Part shown: positions 6,992-15,072 of the stretch, piece after piece | How the letters are laid out: each line of letters starts with the position of its first letter | How positions within the stretch are numbered: position 1 is the stretch's first letter | DNA from: JAYSFC01 sp041913505 | Lineage (GTDB): Bacteria; Pseudomonadota; Gammaproteobacteria; Burkholderiales; Burkholderiaceae_C | Length of the DNA stretch: 19,557 nucleotides | Direction of reading: 5' to 3' | Assembly (NCBI GenBank): GCA_041913505.1 | Contig: JAYSFC010000066.1 | Coordinates: forward strand, 1 to 19,557 | Notes under the pieces: generated by a model | What the model was told of the DNA's origin: nothing | Database searches by the model: none | Seen by the model: the letters and a program-made list of their open reading frames with translations, nothing else | Position numbers and translations under genes: made by a program

Positions 6992-8240
6992 GGCGGTCTC
7001 CGTTGCGGCTGCGCGCGGTGAGCGGGGCCCAGGGTTTGGAGCTTTCTCCGGCGCGGTAGATCGCGACGGTGGCGATCACCGCGCCCGCCAGTTCCATGAG
7101 CAGGATGGCGGGCAGCGCCACGCGCGCGATGAGGTGGCCGGTGGATGGGGAGGCCACGACGAACTGCGAAGCGATCAGCAGCGCGACCGAGGACATGGGC
7201 GTCATCGCGCAGCCCAGCCACAGGGCCTGCCGCCAGCTTGCGCCGCTGCCCACGTTGCCCAGCGCCACGCCCAGTGCCTTGGCGGCCAGGCGCACGGCGA
7301 TCAGGGCGAGCACTACGCCGGTCACGGGGGTGCTCCAATCGGCCTGCGCTGCGACGGTGGAGACAAGCACGAACATCAGCATGGTCAGCAGCGATGAGGC
7401 CGTGCCAAACTGGCTCGGCCAGGCCCAGGGGCGTGGGTACAGCTGCTTGAGCAGCATCCCGCCCAGCAAGGCGGCCAGCGGTGCCGACCCACCCAGGTGG
7501 GCCGCAACGGCCGTGGCTGCGGCGATGAGTGCCAGCAGCAGCATGGCGGTGTTCTCGCTCGTGGGGCTCATGATGCGCAGTGCCCAGCGCATGGCCATCG
7601 AGAGCACCGCCGCCACGATGACGGAAACGCCCAACACCACCACCACGGGGTACACGGTCTCGAGCCAGGTGTGCGCGGGGCGGTTGATGAGCTCGGCCCG
7701 GGCGGCGCCCAGCGTGAGCGCATAGAGCGTGGACAGCGTGGTGAGCACGATCGCGCGCTCGGTGACCGGGCCTGCGGCATGCGTGTCGGCCACCACGCGC
7801 GTGAGCACAGCGGGCGATGCGGCCATGGCCACGAGCGCGAGTGGCCCAGCGACATGGACCGGTGTGTCGAGCCACACGAGTACGGTGTATACCGCGAAAT
7901 AGGCCAGTGCCGATTCGGCCAGGCTCTGCACCAGCACCATGGGGTTGTGGCGGAACCAGCGCAACGGAATGCGGCCGCCTGCCTCGAAGAGCACGATCGA
8001 GATGCCGAGTTCCAGCAGGAAGAGACCGATACCTTGCAAGGGCCACACGGCGCCGCTGAAGCCCGCCAGGCCCGCGATGGTGCCTACGAGCGTATAGCCC
8101 ACGACCTTGGGCAGGCCTGTGTAGCGCTGGCATAGATAGCCCGCCACGGCGGCCACCGCGAGCAGCAGCGACCATTGCACGGTGGGCAGCCCGGCCGATG
8201 GCCGCAGCCACTGCGCCCAGAAGCTCAGGATCTCGTTCAT
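6981..8240 (-). CDS. CPA2-type cation/proton antiporter membrane domain protein (Kef/NhaP-like)
   Basis: This 419-residue, very hydrophobic protein has about 12-13 predicted membrane helices, resembling the sodium/proton exchanger fold. One helix (LFLLELGISIVLFEAGGRI) corresponds to the fourth helix region of Kef-type proteins. There is no C-terminal TrkA-N/RCK domain, so it is a transport core only. The segment that usually carries the ion-binding Asp (LLFQDI or ND in relatives) reads IVLTTLSTLYAL, without an acidic residue. AAGGA precedes the ATG. The gene lies 225 bp downstream of the Gcr-like gene and overlaps ybdK. Transported ions cannot be predicted. Confidence 0.85.
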   Translation of the reverse strand: MNEILSFWAQWLRPSAGLPTVQWSLLLAVAAVAGYLCQRYTGLPKVVGYTLVGTIAGLAGFSGAVWPLQGIGLFLLELGISIVLFEAGGRIPLRWFRHNPMVLVQSLAESALAYFAVYTVLVWLDTPVHVAGPLALVAMAASPAVLTRVVADTHAAGPVTERAIVLTTLSTLYALTLGAARAELINRPAHTWLETVYPVVVVLGVSVIVAAVLSMAMRWALRIMSPTSENTAMLLLALIAAATAVAAHLGGSAPLAALLGGMLLKQLYPRPWAWPSQFGTASSLLTMLMFVLVSTVAAQADWSTPVTGVVLALIAVRLAAKALGVALGNVGSGASWRQALWLGCAMTPMSSVALLIASQFVVASPSTGHLIARVALPAILLMELAGAVIATVAIYRAGESSKPWAPLTARSRNGDRHEP

Positions 8241-8348
8241 GTCATGTCCTTCTCATCGAACGGTTCGCAGGTCCGCGTGGGCGGTCCGCTGGCCGTGGTG
8301 GAGGATGTCCTGGTACGCGCGCCACCGCGAGCGAAGCTACGGTGGGAC

Positions 8349-8414
8349 CAGGGGCGTTCGGTTGGTCGCCTGAATTTACCTGCAGATACAGACCGCCCCT
8401 GTAGGACAGGGGCG
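8349..8414 (-). promoter_or_regulatory. Alternative-pairing repeat set in the leader of the antiporter gene
   Basis: Read on the minus strand, the order is CGCCCCTG (8414-8407), CAGGGGCG (8401-8394), then CGCCCCTG (8356-8349). The middle element is perfectly complementary to both outer ones. It can form a compact 8-bp hairpin with a 5-nt loop, or a longer-range stem with a 37-nt loop. The compact hairpin may end transcription of the upstream gene, but no U-run follows it. The 225-bp gap at 8241-8465 holds nothing else I can identify, and no coding region is credible there. Confidence 0.45.
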
Positions 8415-8465
8415 CCCATCGCCTGGCAGGGGTCGTGAGAGGCAGCGGCCCACCCCAGCGGTGGC

Positions 8466-10445
8466 TCAGGCGGCCCGGCGAACGGGTTGAAAGAAGCTCA
8501 GCGGCGCTGTGCGCAGCCGGGCGCGGATGGCGGCGTAGATGCGGGCGCGGTCCACGCCGCTCACGTTATGGGCGCGCAGTGCGAGGCGAAAAGCCAGGTA
8601 AAAGCTCACCATCACGTTCAGCGCCCCCAGCAGGGGCAGGCAGGCCATGGCCCACCAGAACGCGCCCTGGTGCAGCACGTCCCAGCCCAGCGCGGCACTT
8701 GCCACGCCAATCTGGCCTGTGGAGAGTGTGACATGGCGTACGTCGAGCCCCAACCCGAAAAACCCGGCGAAGGCGGGGACCAGGCCGAGCATGAAGCCCA
8801 GCGAGATGTTGGCCGCCAAGCCCGAGAGGTTGTTGCGCGTGAACTGCGCCCAGCGTGCGGCACGTGCCGCGCCGAGCCAGTGCGTGATGCGGGGGTTGTA
8901 CCGCATGGCCGAATCGAGCCGGTGCAGCACGAACCAGTTTTCGGTCCAGCCCGCAATGATGCTGCTCGCGAACAGCAACACTCCCGTGAAGGCCGCAAAC
9001 AGTACCGAGGGGCCGAGCAGGTGCAGCGATTCCAACACATGCCCGGCTTGCTGCACGCTGATTGCAGGGCGCCCGAGCAACTGCGCGATGAGCAGCGACA
9101 GGCCCAGCGCGACAGGGAAGACTACGAGCACGTTGCCTAGCACGGCGGCCACCTGCGAGCGCACGAGGTGCGTGACCTCGTCGACGAATGCCTCGACGGC
9201 ATCGCTAGCGCGCAGGTCCTTGAGCTTGGCGGCCATGGCCGGCGCGGTCATGGCGGGCTGCTTGGTGGCCACGGTGAAATGCAGCAGCTGCACGAGCACA
9301 AAGCTCACGGCATAGTTCACGCCGGCCCAGAAACCGCTCCAGAAGGCCGACAGCGCGAACGCATAGAGCCCGAACTTGGCCAGCGTGGTGAATGCCATCA
9401 GCGCGCCGCCGCCCGCGGCCTTGCGCACCATGGCGAGGTATTCGGAGCCGGTGCGCGTGATGTAGTGTTCCCCCGTTTCCGCGCTACGCTCGGCCACTTT
9501 GGCCGCGAGCAGCGATGAGTTGGACGCCACGAGCGCCCGCAGGCTGCGCCGCTCGCGGCCTACCGCCACGAGGTGGGCGAAGAAGCGTGCGGCCGTGGTG
9601 GCCGGTGTGGGCGAAAGCAGGCAGTCGAGCAGCTCGCGCACGCGCAGGATGCGCTCGCGCAGCTGGCGCAGCCGGAACACCAGGCCCACGGAGATGCCGT
9701 TGTCCTCGAAATGCGCATACACCGTAGCAGCCGCCGCGCGGCAGGCTTCGAGCCGATCGCGCAAGCGCTGCACGGCTTCGTCGAGGCGGTCGGGAGTACG
9801 CAGCGCATGCAGCACTTCCACACGCAGGCTTTCCACGTCGCGGATGAGCGCGTGGAAGGGTTGGGCTTCGCGGGCCGATTCGCTCATGCGCAGCCGCAGT
9901 TCGGGCGCGAAGCCTGTGGAGAGGATCTGCCCTGCGCAGTAGGTGATTGCGTCGAGCAGCACGCGCTGCCATGGGGAAGCCCCCTGTGCATCGCCAGGCA
10001 CCAGCAGCGCCACCAGGCGCGCAAGTGTGGCCTCGTCGAGCTCCGCCAGCCATTGGGCGTCGAAATCGGTAGGCAGGGCGAGCGTGAACAGTTCGGACGC
10101 GTCGATGGTCTCGGGGCTCGCGGGCAGGAACTGGTAGCGCAGCCGCTCCGCCAGTTCGCTGAAGAACGCAGTGCGTGGCGCGAAGCCGAAGTCGGCCAGC
10201 AGTGTGGTGGCGTCCACCGTGCCCACCAGTGCTGCCCACCAGCCCTGCAGGCGCGTGCACGCATCGGCGTCGGCTTCCATCGCGTCGAGAAACAACTGCA
10301 CGCGGCCCAGGGCCGCCTCGGCCGAGTCGCCCTGCCCGCGCACCCATTCGAGCAGGTGGATGAGCCATAGATGGCGCTGGGCCAGATCCGCCTCGGGCCG
10401 GAGCTCGGCGAGCAGGCGGGAGAGGTCGTAGGCGGAGCGCTTCAT
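8466..10445 (-). CDS. Gcr-family membrane protein (annotated in databases as 'site-specific recombinase')
   Basis: This 659-residue protein matches the family that Pfam calls SpecificRecomb (PF10136), as I recognise it from overall layout. The N-terminal 370 residues are soluble and helical (LLAELRPEADLAQRHLWLIH, and later VFRLRQLRERILRVRELLDCLL). The C-terminal part carries five or more membrane helices, for example FALSAFWSGFWAGVNYAVSF, LGNVLVVFPVALGLSLLIAQ and LGFMLGLVPAFAGFFGLGL. I see no tyrosine- or serine-recombinase catalytic motif, so the family name is probably misleading. The start ATG at 10445 shares one base with the apaG stop (TGATG), so it is coupled to apaG. The frame stays open upstream to 10712, but only inside apaG. 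True function unknown. Confidence 0.85.
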   Translation of the reverse strand: MKRSAYDLSRLLAELRPEADLAQRHLWLIHLLEWVRGQGDSAEAALGRVQLFLDAMEADADACTRLQGWWAALVGTVDATTLLADFGFAPRTAFFSELAERLRYQFLPASPETIDASELFTLALPTDFDAQWLAELDEATLARLVALLVPGDAQGASPWQRVLLDAITYCAGQILSTGFAPELRLRMSESAREAQPFHALIRDVESLRVEVLHALRTPDRLDEAVQRLRDRLEACRAAAATVYAHFEDNGISVGLVFRLRQLRERILRVRELLDCLLSPTPATTAARFFAHLVAVGRERRSLRALVASNSSLLAAKVAERSAETGEHYITRTGSEYLAMVRKAAGGGALMAFTTLAKFGLYAFALSAFWSGFWAGVNYAVSFVLVQLLHFTVATKQPAMTAPAMAAKLKDLRASDAVEAFVDEVTHLVRSQVAAVLGNVLVVFPVALGLSLLIAQLLGRPAISVQQAGHVLESLHLLGPSVLFAAFTGVLLFASSIIAGWTENWFVLHRLDSAMRYNPRITHWLGAARAARWAQFTRNNLSGLAANISLGFMLGLVPAFAGFFGLGLDVRHVTLSTGQIGVASAALGWDVLHQGAFWWAMACLPLLGALNVMVSFYLAFRLALRAHNVSGVDRARIYAAIRARLRTAPLSFFQPVRRAA

Positions 10446-10855
10446 CAGTGCAGCACACGGCCCGTCAGGGGGACGCTGCCGGGGCCATTGGAATCCGTGG
10501 CCTCCAGAACGAACAGGGGAATGGCGCAGGTGAACGGCTGGCCATCCTCCGCCACGCAAAAGTAGCTGCCATGCATGGTGCCGCTGGCGGTACGCAGGCG
10601 GCACCCGCTCGTGTACTGGAATGACTCGCCGGGCTTGATCAGCGGCTGCTGGCCCACCACGCCCAGGCCCTTGACCTCTTCGGTGTGGCCGCGCGCGTCG
10701 CTGATGATCCAATGGCGCGAGATGAGCTGGGCCGTGGTGCGCCCCGTGTTCGTGATGGTGATGGTGTAGGCAAAGCTGAACACGCCCTCATCGGGCGTGG
10801 ACTGGTCGGGCAGGTACTCGGGCTGTACCTCCACCTGGAACTCGTACGTCGGCAT
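10445..10855 (-). CDS. apaG: ApaG (Co2+/Mg2+ efflux-associated, FN3-like fold)
   Basis: This protein of about 136 residues has the ApaG/DUF525 signature. Visible segments include FSFAYTITITNTG, AQLISRHWIISDARG, VKGLGVVGQQPLIKPGESFQYTS and GTMHGSYF. ApaG proteins have a fibronectin-III-like beta-sandwich; they have been linked to cobalt resistance and magnesium efflux in enterobacteria, but the biochemical role is unsettled. The start is taken at the ATG at 10855 (MPTYEF). ATG at 10864 is equally possible, and neither has a ribosome-binding site. The frame opens further to 10897, but that would overlap rpe. It is divergent from rpe and overlaps the following Gcr-like gene by one base. Confidence 0.95.
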   Translation of the reverse strand: MPTYEFQVEVQPEYLPDQSTPDEGVFSFAYTITITNTGRTTAQLISRHWIISDARGHTEEVKGLGVVGQQPLIKPGESFQYTSGCRLRTASGTMHGSYFCVAEDGQPFTCAIPLFVLEATDSNGPGSVPLTGRVLH

Positions 10856-10886
10856 GGCGACCATGTTAACTGCGACAATTGTTCCC

Positions 10887-11567
10887 ATGAGCCGCACCTA
10901 CCGCATTGCCCCTTCGATCCTGTCCGCCGACTTCGCCCGTCTGGGCGAGGAAGTTCGCAACGTCATTGCCGCCGGCGCCGACTGGATCCACTTCGACGTG
11001 ATGGACAACCACTATGTGCCCAACCTCACGTTTGGCCCCATGGTCTGTCAGGCACTCAAGGCCCATTCGGTGACCCCCGCCGGAGTGGCCGTGCCTATCG
11101 ATGTGCACCTCATGGTGCAACCCGTAGACGCGCTGGCGGCGGCCTTCGCTGAGGCGGGGGCCAACTACATCAGCTTCCACCCCGACGCATCCACCCATGT
11201 CCATCGCAGCGTCCAGGCCATCAAGGCACAAGGCTGCAAGGCTGGCCTGGTGTTCAACCCGGCCGCGCCGCTCGATGTGCTGGACTGGGTGATCGAGGAC
11301 GTCGACCTCATCCTGCTCATGAGCGTGAACCCTGGCTTTGGCGGGCAGAGCTTCATCGACAGCACGCTGCGCAAGATCGAACAGGCGCGCCAGCGCATCG
11401 ACGCGAGCGGCAAGGACATCCGCCTCGAGGTTGACGGCGGGATCAAGGAAAGCAACATCCGCCGCGTGGCCGATGCCGGGGCTGACACCTTTGTGGCGGG
11501 CAGCGCGATCTTTGGCAAGCCGGACTACAAGGCCGTCATTGACGCGATGCGCGGGGCGTTGGGCTGA
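10887..11567 (+). CDS. rpe: Ribulose-phosphate 3-epimerase
   Basis: Rpe interconverts ribulose 5-phosphate and xylulose 5-phosphate in the pentose phosphate pathway and Calvin cycle. This 226-residue TIM-barrel protein has the expected order of motifs. These are SILSADF near residue 10, metal and catalytic HFDVMD (His35, Asp37), DVHLMV (third metal-ligand His), MSVNPGFGGQSFI on the phosphate-binding loop and EVDGGI with the second catalytic Asp. The start at 10887 gives the usual N-terminus MSRTYRIAPS; the frame is open back to 10797 but that would overlap apaG. No ribosome-binding site is visible before this ATG. The spacer to divergent apaG is about 31 bp. The gene ends just before a strong hairpin. 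Confidence 0.97.
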   Translation: MSRTYRIAPSILSADFARLGEEVRNVIAAGADWIHFDVMDNHYVPNLTFGPMVCQALKAHSVTPAGVAVPIDVHLMVQPVDALAAAFAEAGANYISFHPDASTHVHRSVQAIKAQGCKAGLVFNPAAPLDVLDWVIEDVDLILLMSVNPGFGGQSFIDSTLRKIEQARQRIDASGKDIRLEVDGGIKESNIRRVADAGADTFVAGSAIFGKPDYKAVIDAMRGALG

Positions 11568-11598
11568 TCTTCCGGCTTTTTCTGCTCTGAAAATGCAA

Positions 11599-11623
11599 AC
11601 GCCCGATGCGGTGCATCGGGCGT
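11599..11623. terminator. Rho-independent terminator between convergent rpe and pilY1
   Basis: A perfect 11-bp stem (ACGCCCGATGC with GCATCGGGCGT) closes a 3-nt loop. TCTTT follows on the + strand, while GTTTGCATTTTC follows on the minus strand. It lies 31 bp after the rpe stop and 42 bp after the pilY1 stop, so it can serve both transcripts. Confidence 0.85.
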
Positions 11624-11665
11624 CTTTGGCCAGTTCGGCTTGGCAAGGCTATTCGGAGTAGGCCC

Positions 11666-14600
11666 TCAATTGTCGATTCGGCGGTAGCGGTAGGCCGGAT
11701 GCCGATCTGGTTTGACCTTTGGGGTGATTTTGTCCGGCGTAATGGGGGTTGGCCCTGGGCCGCCGATGACGAATGGAACCGTCTTGCCATCGACTTCCAC
11801 CAGCCCGCCGACAGGCGACGGCGGGATGCCCTCGGTCACGAATTTCGTCGTAAGGGGGCGCCCCACGGGTGCGGTGCCCGTCTGGAAGTCCACCTGGTAG
11901 GCGTAGCCCGTGCCCAGATTACGGCAGATGTTGGCGTCCGAGCTCTTGGCCCTATAGGTGTTGAAGTAGGTCACACCAGCCAGGGTGACAGGCGTGGTCA
12001 CCACCTGTTCGTAGGGGGCTGTGGTTGACGACAAGGTCAGGAACCATCCCTTGTACCCAACCAGGGCGGTAGGGTCCAGCGTAGTTGTGCCGCTCACGTC
12101 CATGAAGCCAGTTGGGCTGGGGGTAGTGGCACCCGTACCGTAGCCGATGCCGACGGAGATGCTGTTCTGGTCTACCACGGTGGCGTCATCCCGTATGCCG
12201 TAGAAGCGGTTCAACACTTTGGCGGCATTGGAGTTGGCGCTGGGTTTTTCCCGGTCGCCGGTGCCCACCAGCACGGTGACTTGCGTACCCAGTGCCACGA
12301 CACTGGGGGCGTACATGAACTTGCGCCGCTCGGCCAGGCTGCCGCCCCATTGGCTCACGGTGGCAATCTTCACCACCTTCCAGTCGTTCACCGTGGGGTA
12401 ACCATTAAAGGTGGTCGGGTCGCTGGTGTTGATGCGCCAGACGTTGCCGCGGGTGTCCACTGCATAAAGCACATCTACATAGCCGTCGCGGTTGAGGTCG
12501 ACAGGCGTTATGTCGGCAACGAAGCGCCCGGCCCCACTGTCCAGCTCATTGGTGGCTACGCCGATGAAGCGTGATGTGACGCTCGCTCCGCCCTGCGCAT
12601 CCACCACCACGATGCCTTTGCCGACCGTGGAGCTACCGCATGCGGTATTGGGGTCGTCATCGTCTTCGCACGTGTTGTAGCCAGCCCCGAATACCGCGAG
12701 CGGTTTGGTGGCGCCCTTGACGCGGATGATGGTCGGCGTGGACCAGCTTTGGCCCATGCGGGCGTCGTTGGCATCGCTATAGCGCCACATGAAGCTGGGC
12801 TGCGTTGCGGTGGAGGGCTTGGTGGTGACGTCGAAGGCGTAGACCGAGGAGCCTCCACGCCGCATCGTGGGGTAAATCCAGAGCTTGTTCACCGTAGTCG
12901 CGTCGCGCTCCTGGTAACCTCCAATCGCGCCGTCGAAGAAGTAGGTCTTGGGCGTGGGGGTCGGGGTCAGCGTGGTGGATACGTTGGGGTAGCTCACCAG
13001 CGGGCTGTTGGTCCGCACACGGTCCAGCTTGTTCCAGTGTTCCGGCGCAATGAAGGCCCACAACTCGTTGCCGTCTGTGCTGGCCTGGTTGCCATTGACT
13101 GCGCGGAAGGTGCCGTCGTCCGCTCCATAGAAAACCACCACGTCGGTGCTGCTGCTGGTGGTGCCGTAGTTCACGGCCAGGGGGCGCGAGTGAATCACCC
13201 CTCCATGCACGGTGGGGCGGGTTGCATCGGGCAGCCCGGTTGTCGGGTCTGTCAGTCCGTACTGGGTGTACGTGACGGTGCCGGTGGATGCCTGGATGGT
13301 GCCGTCGCCGGTGTTCTTGCCCCGCACCCAGTTGACCAGCGTGGGGCTGAGGGATGTGACGTTTGTGGTGTCGAAGGCCACCAGGGAGTTGCAATTGGTG
13401 GCGCTGGTGCAGGTCTTGAGATTGCGCGCGGCATACCCGAGTGTCCTCAGGCGCTGAGCGGCGGCTCCTCGCTCTACCAAGGGCCCGTCGGGACTGTCGG
13501 AGAAGAGGTTGGTGCTGGTGGAGCAGCCAGACTCCTCATTGAAGCCGGTGATGGTTTGCCAATAGCTGCCGCTGTCGCTCGTCCAATAACTGCGGGCGCA
13601 GGGCAGGATGAAGCCGGTGTTCTGGGAGTCCACGGCCTGTTTGCCATCGGCATCCACCAGCATCAATGCGTTGTTGCTCAGTGCGAACTTGTATTGCTTG
13701 AGGTTGCCCACCCAGCGCTGTTGGGCGCCGACGTCCGGGCGGAAAACACCCATGAACACCTGATTGAGGAAGGTGCCCTGGGCGTTCACGCTCACAGGAA
13801 GCGAGGCGGATGCGAACACGCTATCCACGGACGCGATCTGGGTCAGGATGTCGATGAATGCCTGGATGAGGCCCGCCAAGTCGCCATTGACCGCGAAATA
13901 GCCGCCGGGGCCTCCTTGGTCGGCCATGGATTTCAGCAGGGCGCCTTGCAGTGGGTCCGGGCTGCCGTTGTAGACGTCAACGGTGAACATGCGGATGTTC
14001 TGCTGCCCATCAACGGGGCTCACATCGGTGTGGTACAGGAAATTGGCCCATTCATCCGCAAACCGGACGTTGCTCTTATCGCTGTTGGTCAGGGGCGTGG
14101 GATAGATCTGCGGGCCTACTGGGTATTGCAGGCGCGTGTTGAGGTTGGTGTTGGTCGGGTAGGGTGAAGCGTTCTGGTCGGTGCCCCATTCTTGATTGGG
14201 GAACTGGTTGCCGATCAGCACGATGTAGTTGTTGCCGCAGATGTTGGCGTCGCTCAACGGGGTTTGGTACGTGGTCTTGGCACCATCCGTGAAAGCCAGC
14301 GGGTCTTCCAGCGTGTTGGCGTTGGTGTAGCGGATGGGGCCGAACCCCGTGGCTCCGGTGGGGCTACCGGCGGTGTTCGTTTTGGAGCCCGCGGGGTTGG
14401 TCCAACCGCCGAAGTACTTGAACGCCTCGAACAGCGAAGTACCGTAGTCGGCGGACGACGGGCCCTTGAAATCGGACGTGGTGATATTTGCTGAGATGTT
14501 GTCGAGGTCGCTCAAAAACGTCGAGCAGTAGGTGGAGTCCAGCGGGGCGATGCGGTGGCGGATGTAGCCGCCCACGCCGCTCTTGCTGTCCACCGTGCCC

Positions 14601-15013
14601 TGCGTATTGAACAACATCAGGCCGGCGCGGACGCTGAGCTTGGCCCCGGTGGCGCATACCAGCTTGTTGAGCACGAGCTTGAGCGCTCGCACTTCCACCT
14701 GCCCCTGGACCAGGCTGGTATCGGTTCCAAAGACTTCCGAAACATATTGGAGGCAGGTAGCCCTTTTCGCCGCTTGCACGGTGGCGTTCGGGTCGGTGAT
14801 GGCATTGCACTTGGCCGTGACACTGGCCAGGGTCCATTTCTGGTTGTTGGCGGACCAATTGGATGTGTTGTCGATGAAGAACAGCACATTGGGCTTGCCT
14901 CCGCTGCCATCCACGCCGGCATAAAGATCAATATCCTCGCTTCGGGCCAGCCCCGGCAGCAGCAGGCACATGGACAGTACTGCCGATGCCGCGTTCAGAA
15001 AGTGCTTTTTCAT
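11666..15013 (-). CDS. pilY1: PilY1 type IV pilus tip adhesin / assembly factor
   Basis: This 1115-residue protein has a Sec signal peptide (MKKHFLNAASAV...LLLPGLARS). The N-terminal domain is von Willebrand A-like, and its metal-site motif is degenerate (IDNTSNWS from Asp48). The C-terminal beta-propeller is typical of PilY1/PilC: AVNYGTTSSSTDVVVFYGAD and FDGAIGGY blades, and a calcium loop DLNRDGYVD at 839-847. PilY1 sits at the pilus tip with the minor pilins, helps extension and mediates adhesion. The start at 15013 has GGAG 6 nt upstream; the frame is open to 15052 without such a site. It is the last gene of the minor-pilin operon, 59 bp after pilX, and converges on rpe. Confidence 0.95.
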   Translation of the reverse strand: MKKHFLNAASAVLSMCLLLPGLARSEDIDLYAGVDGSGGKPNVLFFIDNTSNWSANNQKWTLASVTAKCNAITDPNATVQAAKRATCLQYVSEVFGTDTSLVQGQVEVRALKLVLNKLVCATGAKLSVRAGLMLFNTQGTVDSKSGVGGYIRHRIAPLDSTYCSTFLSDLDNISANITTSDFKGPSSADYGTSLFEAFKYFGGWTNPAGSKTNTAGSPTGATGFGPIRYTNANTLEDPLAFTDGAKTTYQTPLSDANICGNNYIVLIGNQFPNQEWGTDQNASPYPTNTNLNTRLQYPVGPQIYPTPLTNSDKSNVRFADEWANFLYHTDVSPVDGQQNIRMFTVDVYNGSPDPLQGALLKSMADQGGPGGYFAVNGDLAGLIQAFIDILTQIASVDSVFASASLPVSVNAQGTFLNQVFMGVFRPDVGAQQRWVGNLKQYKFALSNNALMLVDADGKQAVDSQNTGFILPCARSYWTSDSGSYWQTITGFNEESGCSTSTNLFSDSPDGPLVERGAAAQRLRTLGYAARNLKTCTSATNCNSLVAFDTTNVTSLSPTLVNWVRGKNTGDGTIQASTGTVTYTQYGLTDPTTGLPDATRPTVHGGVIHSRPLAVNYGTTSSSTDVVVFYGADDGTFRAVNGNQASTDGNELWAFIAPEHWNKLDRVRTNSPLVSYPNVSTTLTPTPTPKTYFFDGAIGGYQERDATTVNKLWIYPTMRRGGSSVYAFDVTTKPSTATQPSFMWRYSDANDARMGQSWSTPTIIRVKGATKPLAVFGAGYNTCEDDDDPNTACGSSTVGKGIVVVDAQGGASVTSRFIGVATNELDSGAGRFVADITPVDLNRDGYVDVLYAVDTRGNVWRINTSDPTTFNGYPTVNDWKVVKIATVSQWGGSLAERRKFMYAPSVVALGTQVTVLVGTGDREKPSANSNAAKVLNRFYGIRDDATVVDQNSISVGIGYGTGATTPSPTGFMDVSGTTTLDPTALVGYKGWFLTLSSTTAPYEQVVTTPVTLAGVTYFNTYRAKSSDANICRNLGTGYAYQVDFQTGTAPVGRPLTTKFVTEGIPPSPVGGLVEVDGKTVPFVIGGPGPTPITPDKITPKVKPDRHPAYRYRRIDN

Positions 15014-15045
15014 GTGAATCTCCAAAAATCCAATGGCCTTGCGTG

Positions 15046-15067
15046 ATGCCATCGGGAGCGATGGCGT
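15046..15067 (-). promoter_or_regulatory. Intercistronic hairpin between pilX and pilY1
   Basis: GCCATCG-N4-CGATGGC forms a 7-bp stem with a 4-nt loop, extendable by a G-U and an A-U pair to 9 bp. It sits just after the pilX stop, 33 bp before the pilY1 start, in the only sizeable gap of the operon. No U-run follows directly, so a partial attenuator or an mRNA-stability element is more likely than a terminator. Confidence 0.5.
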
Positions 15068-15072
15068 GGGGC

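Noticed and set aside
8466..10445. Mobile element or integrase suggested by the 'site-specific recombinase' family name
   Set aside because: No catalytic recombinase motif, several membrane helices, no flanking repeats or attachment sites, and housekeeping neighbours.
10446..10712. N-terminal extension of the Gcr-like protein
   Set aside because: The frame is open but lies entirely inside apaG, and its translation is Arg-rich shadow. The ATG at 10445 coupled to the apaG stop is the natural start.
12749..14167. 472-codon open frame on the + strand inside pilY1
   Set aside because: Antisense shadow; the minus-strand PilY1 product is a full-length family member.
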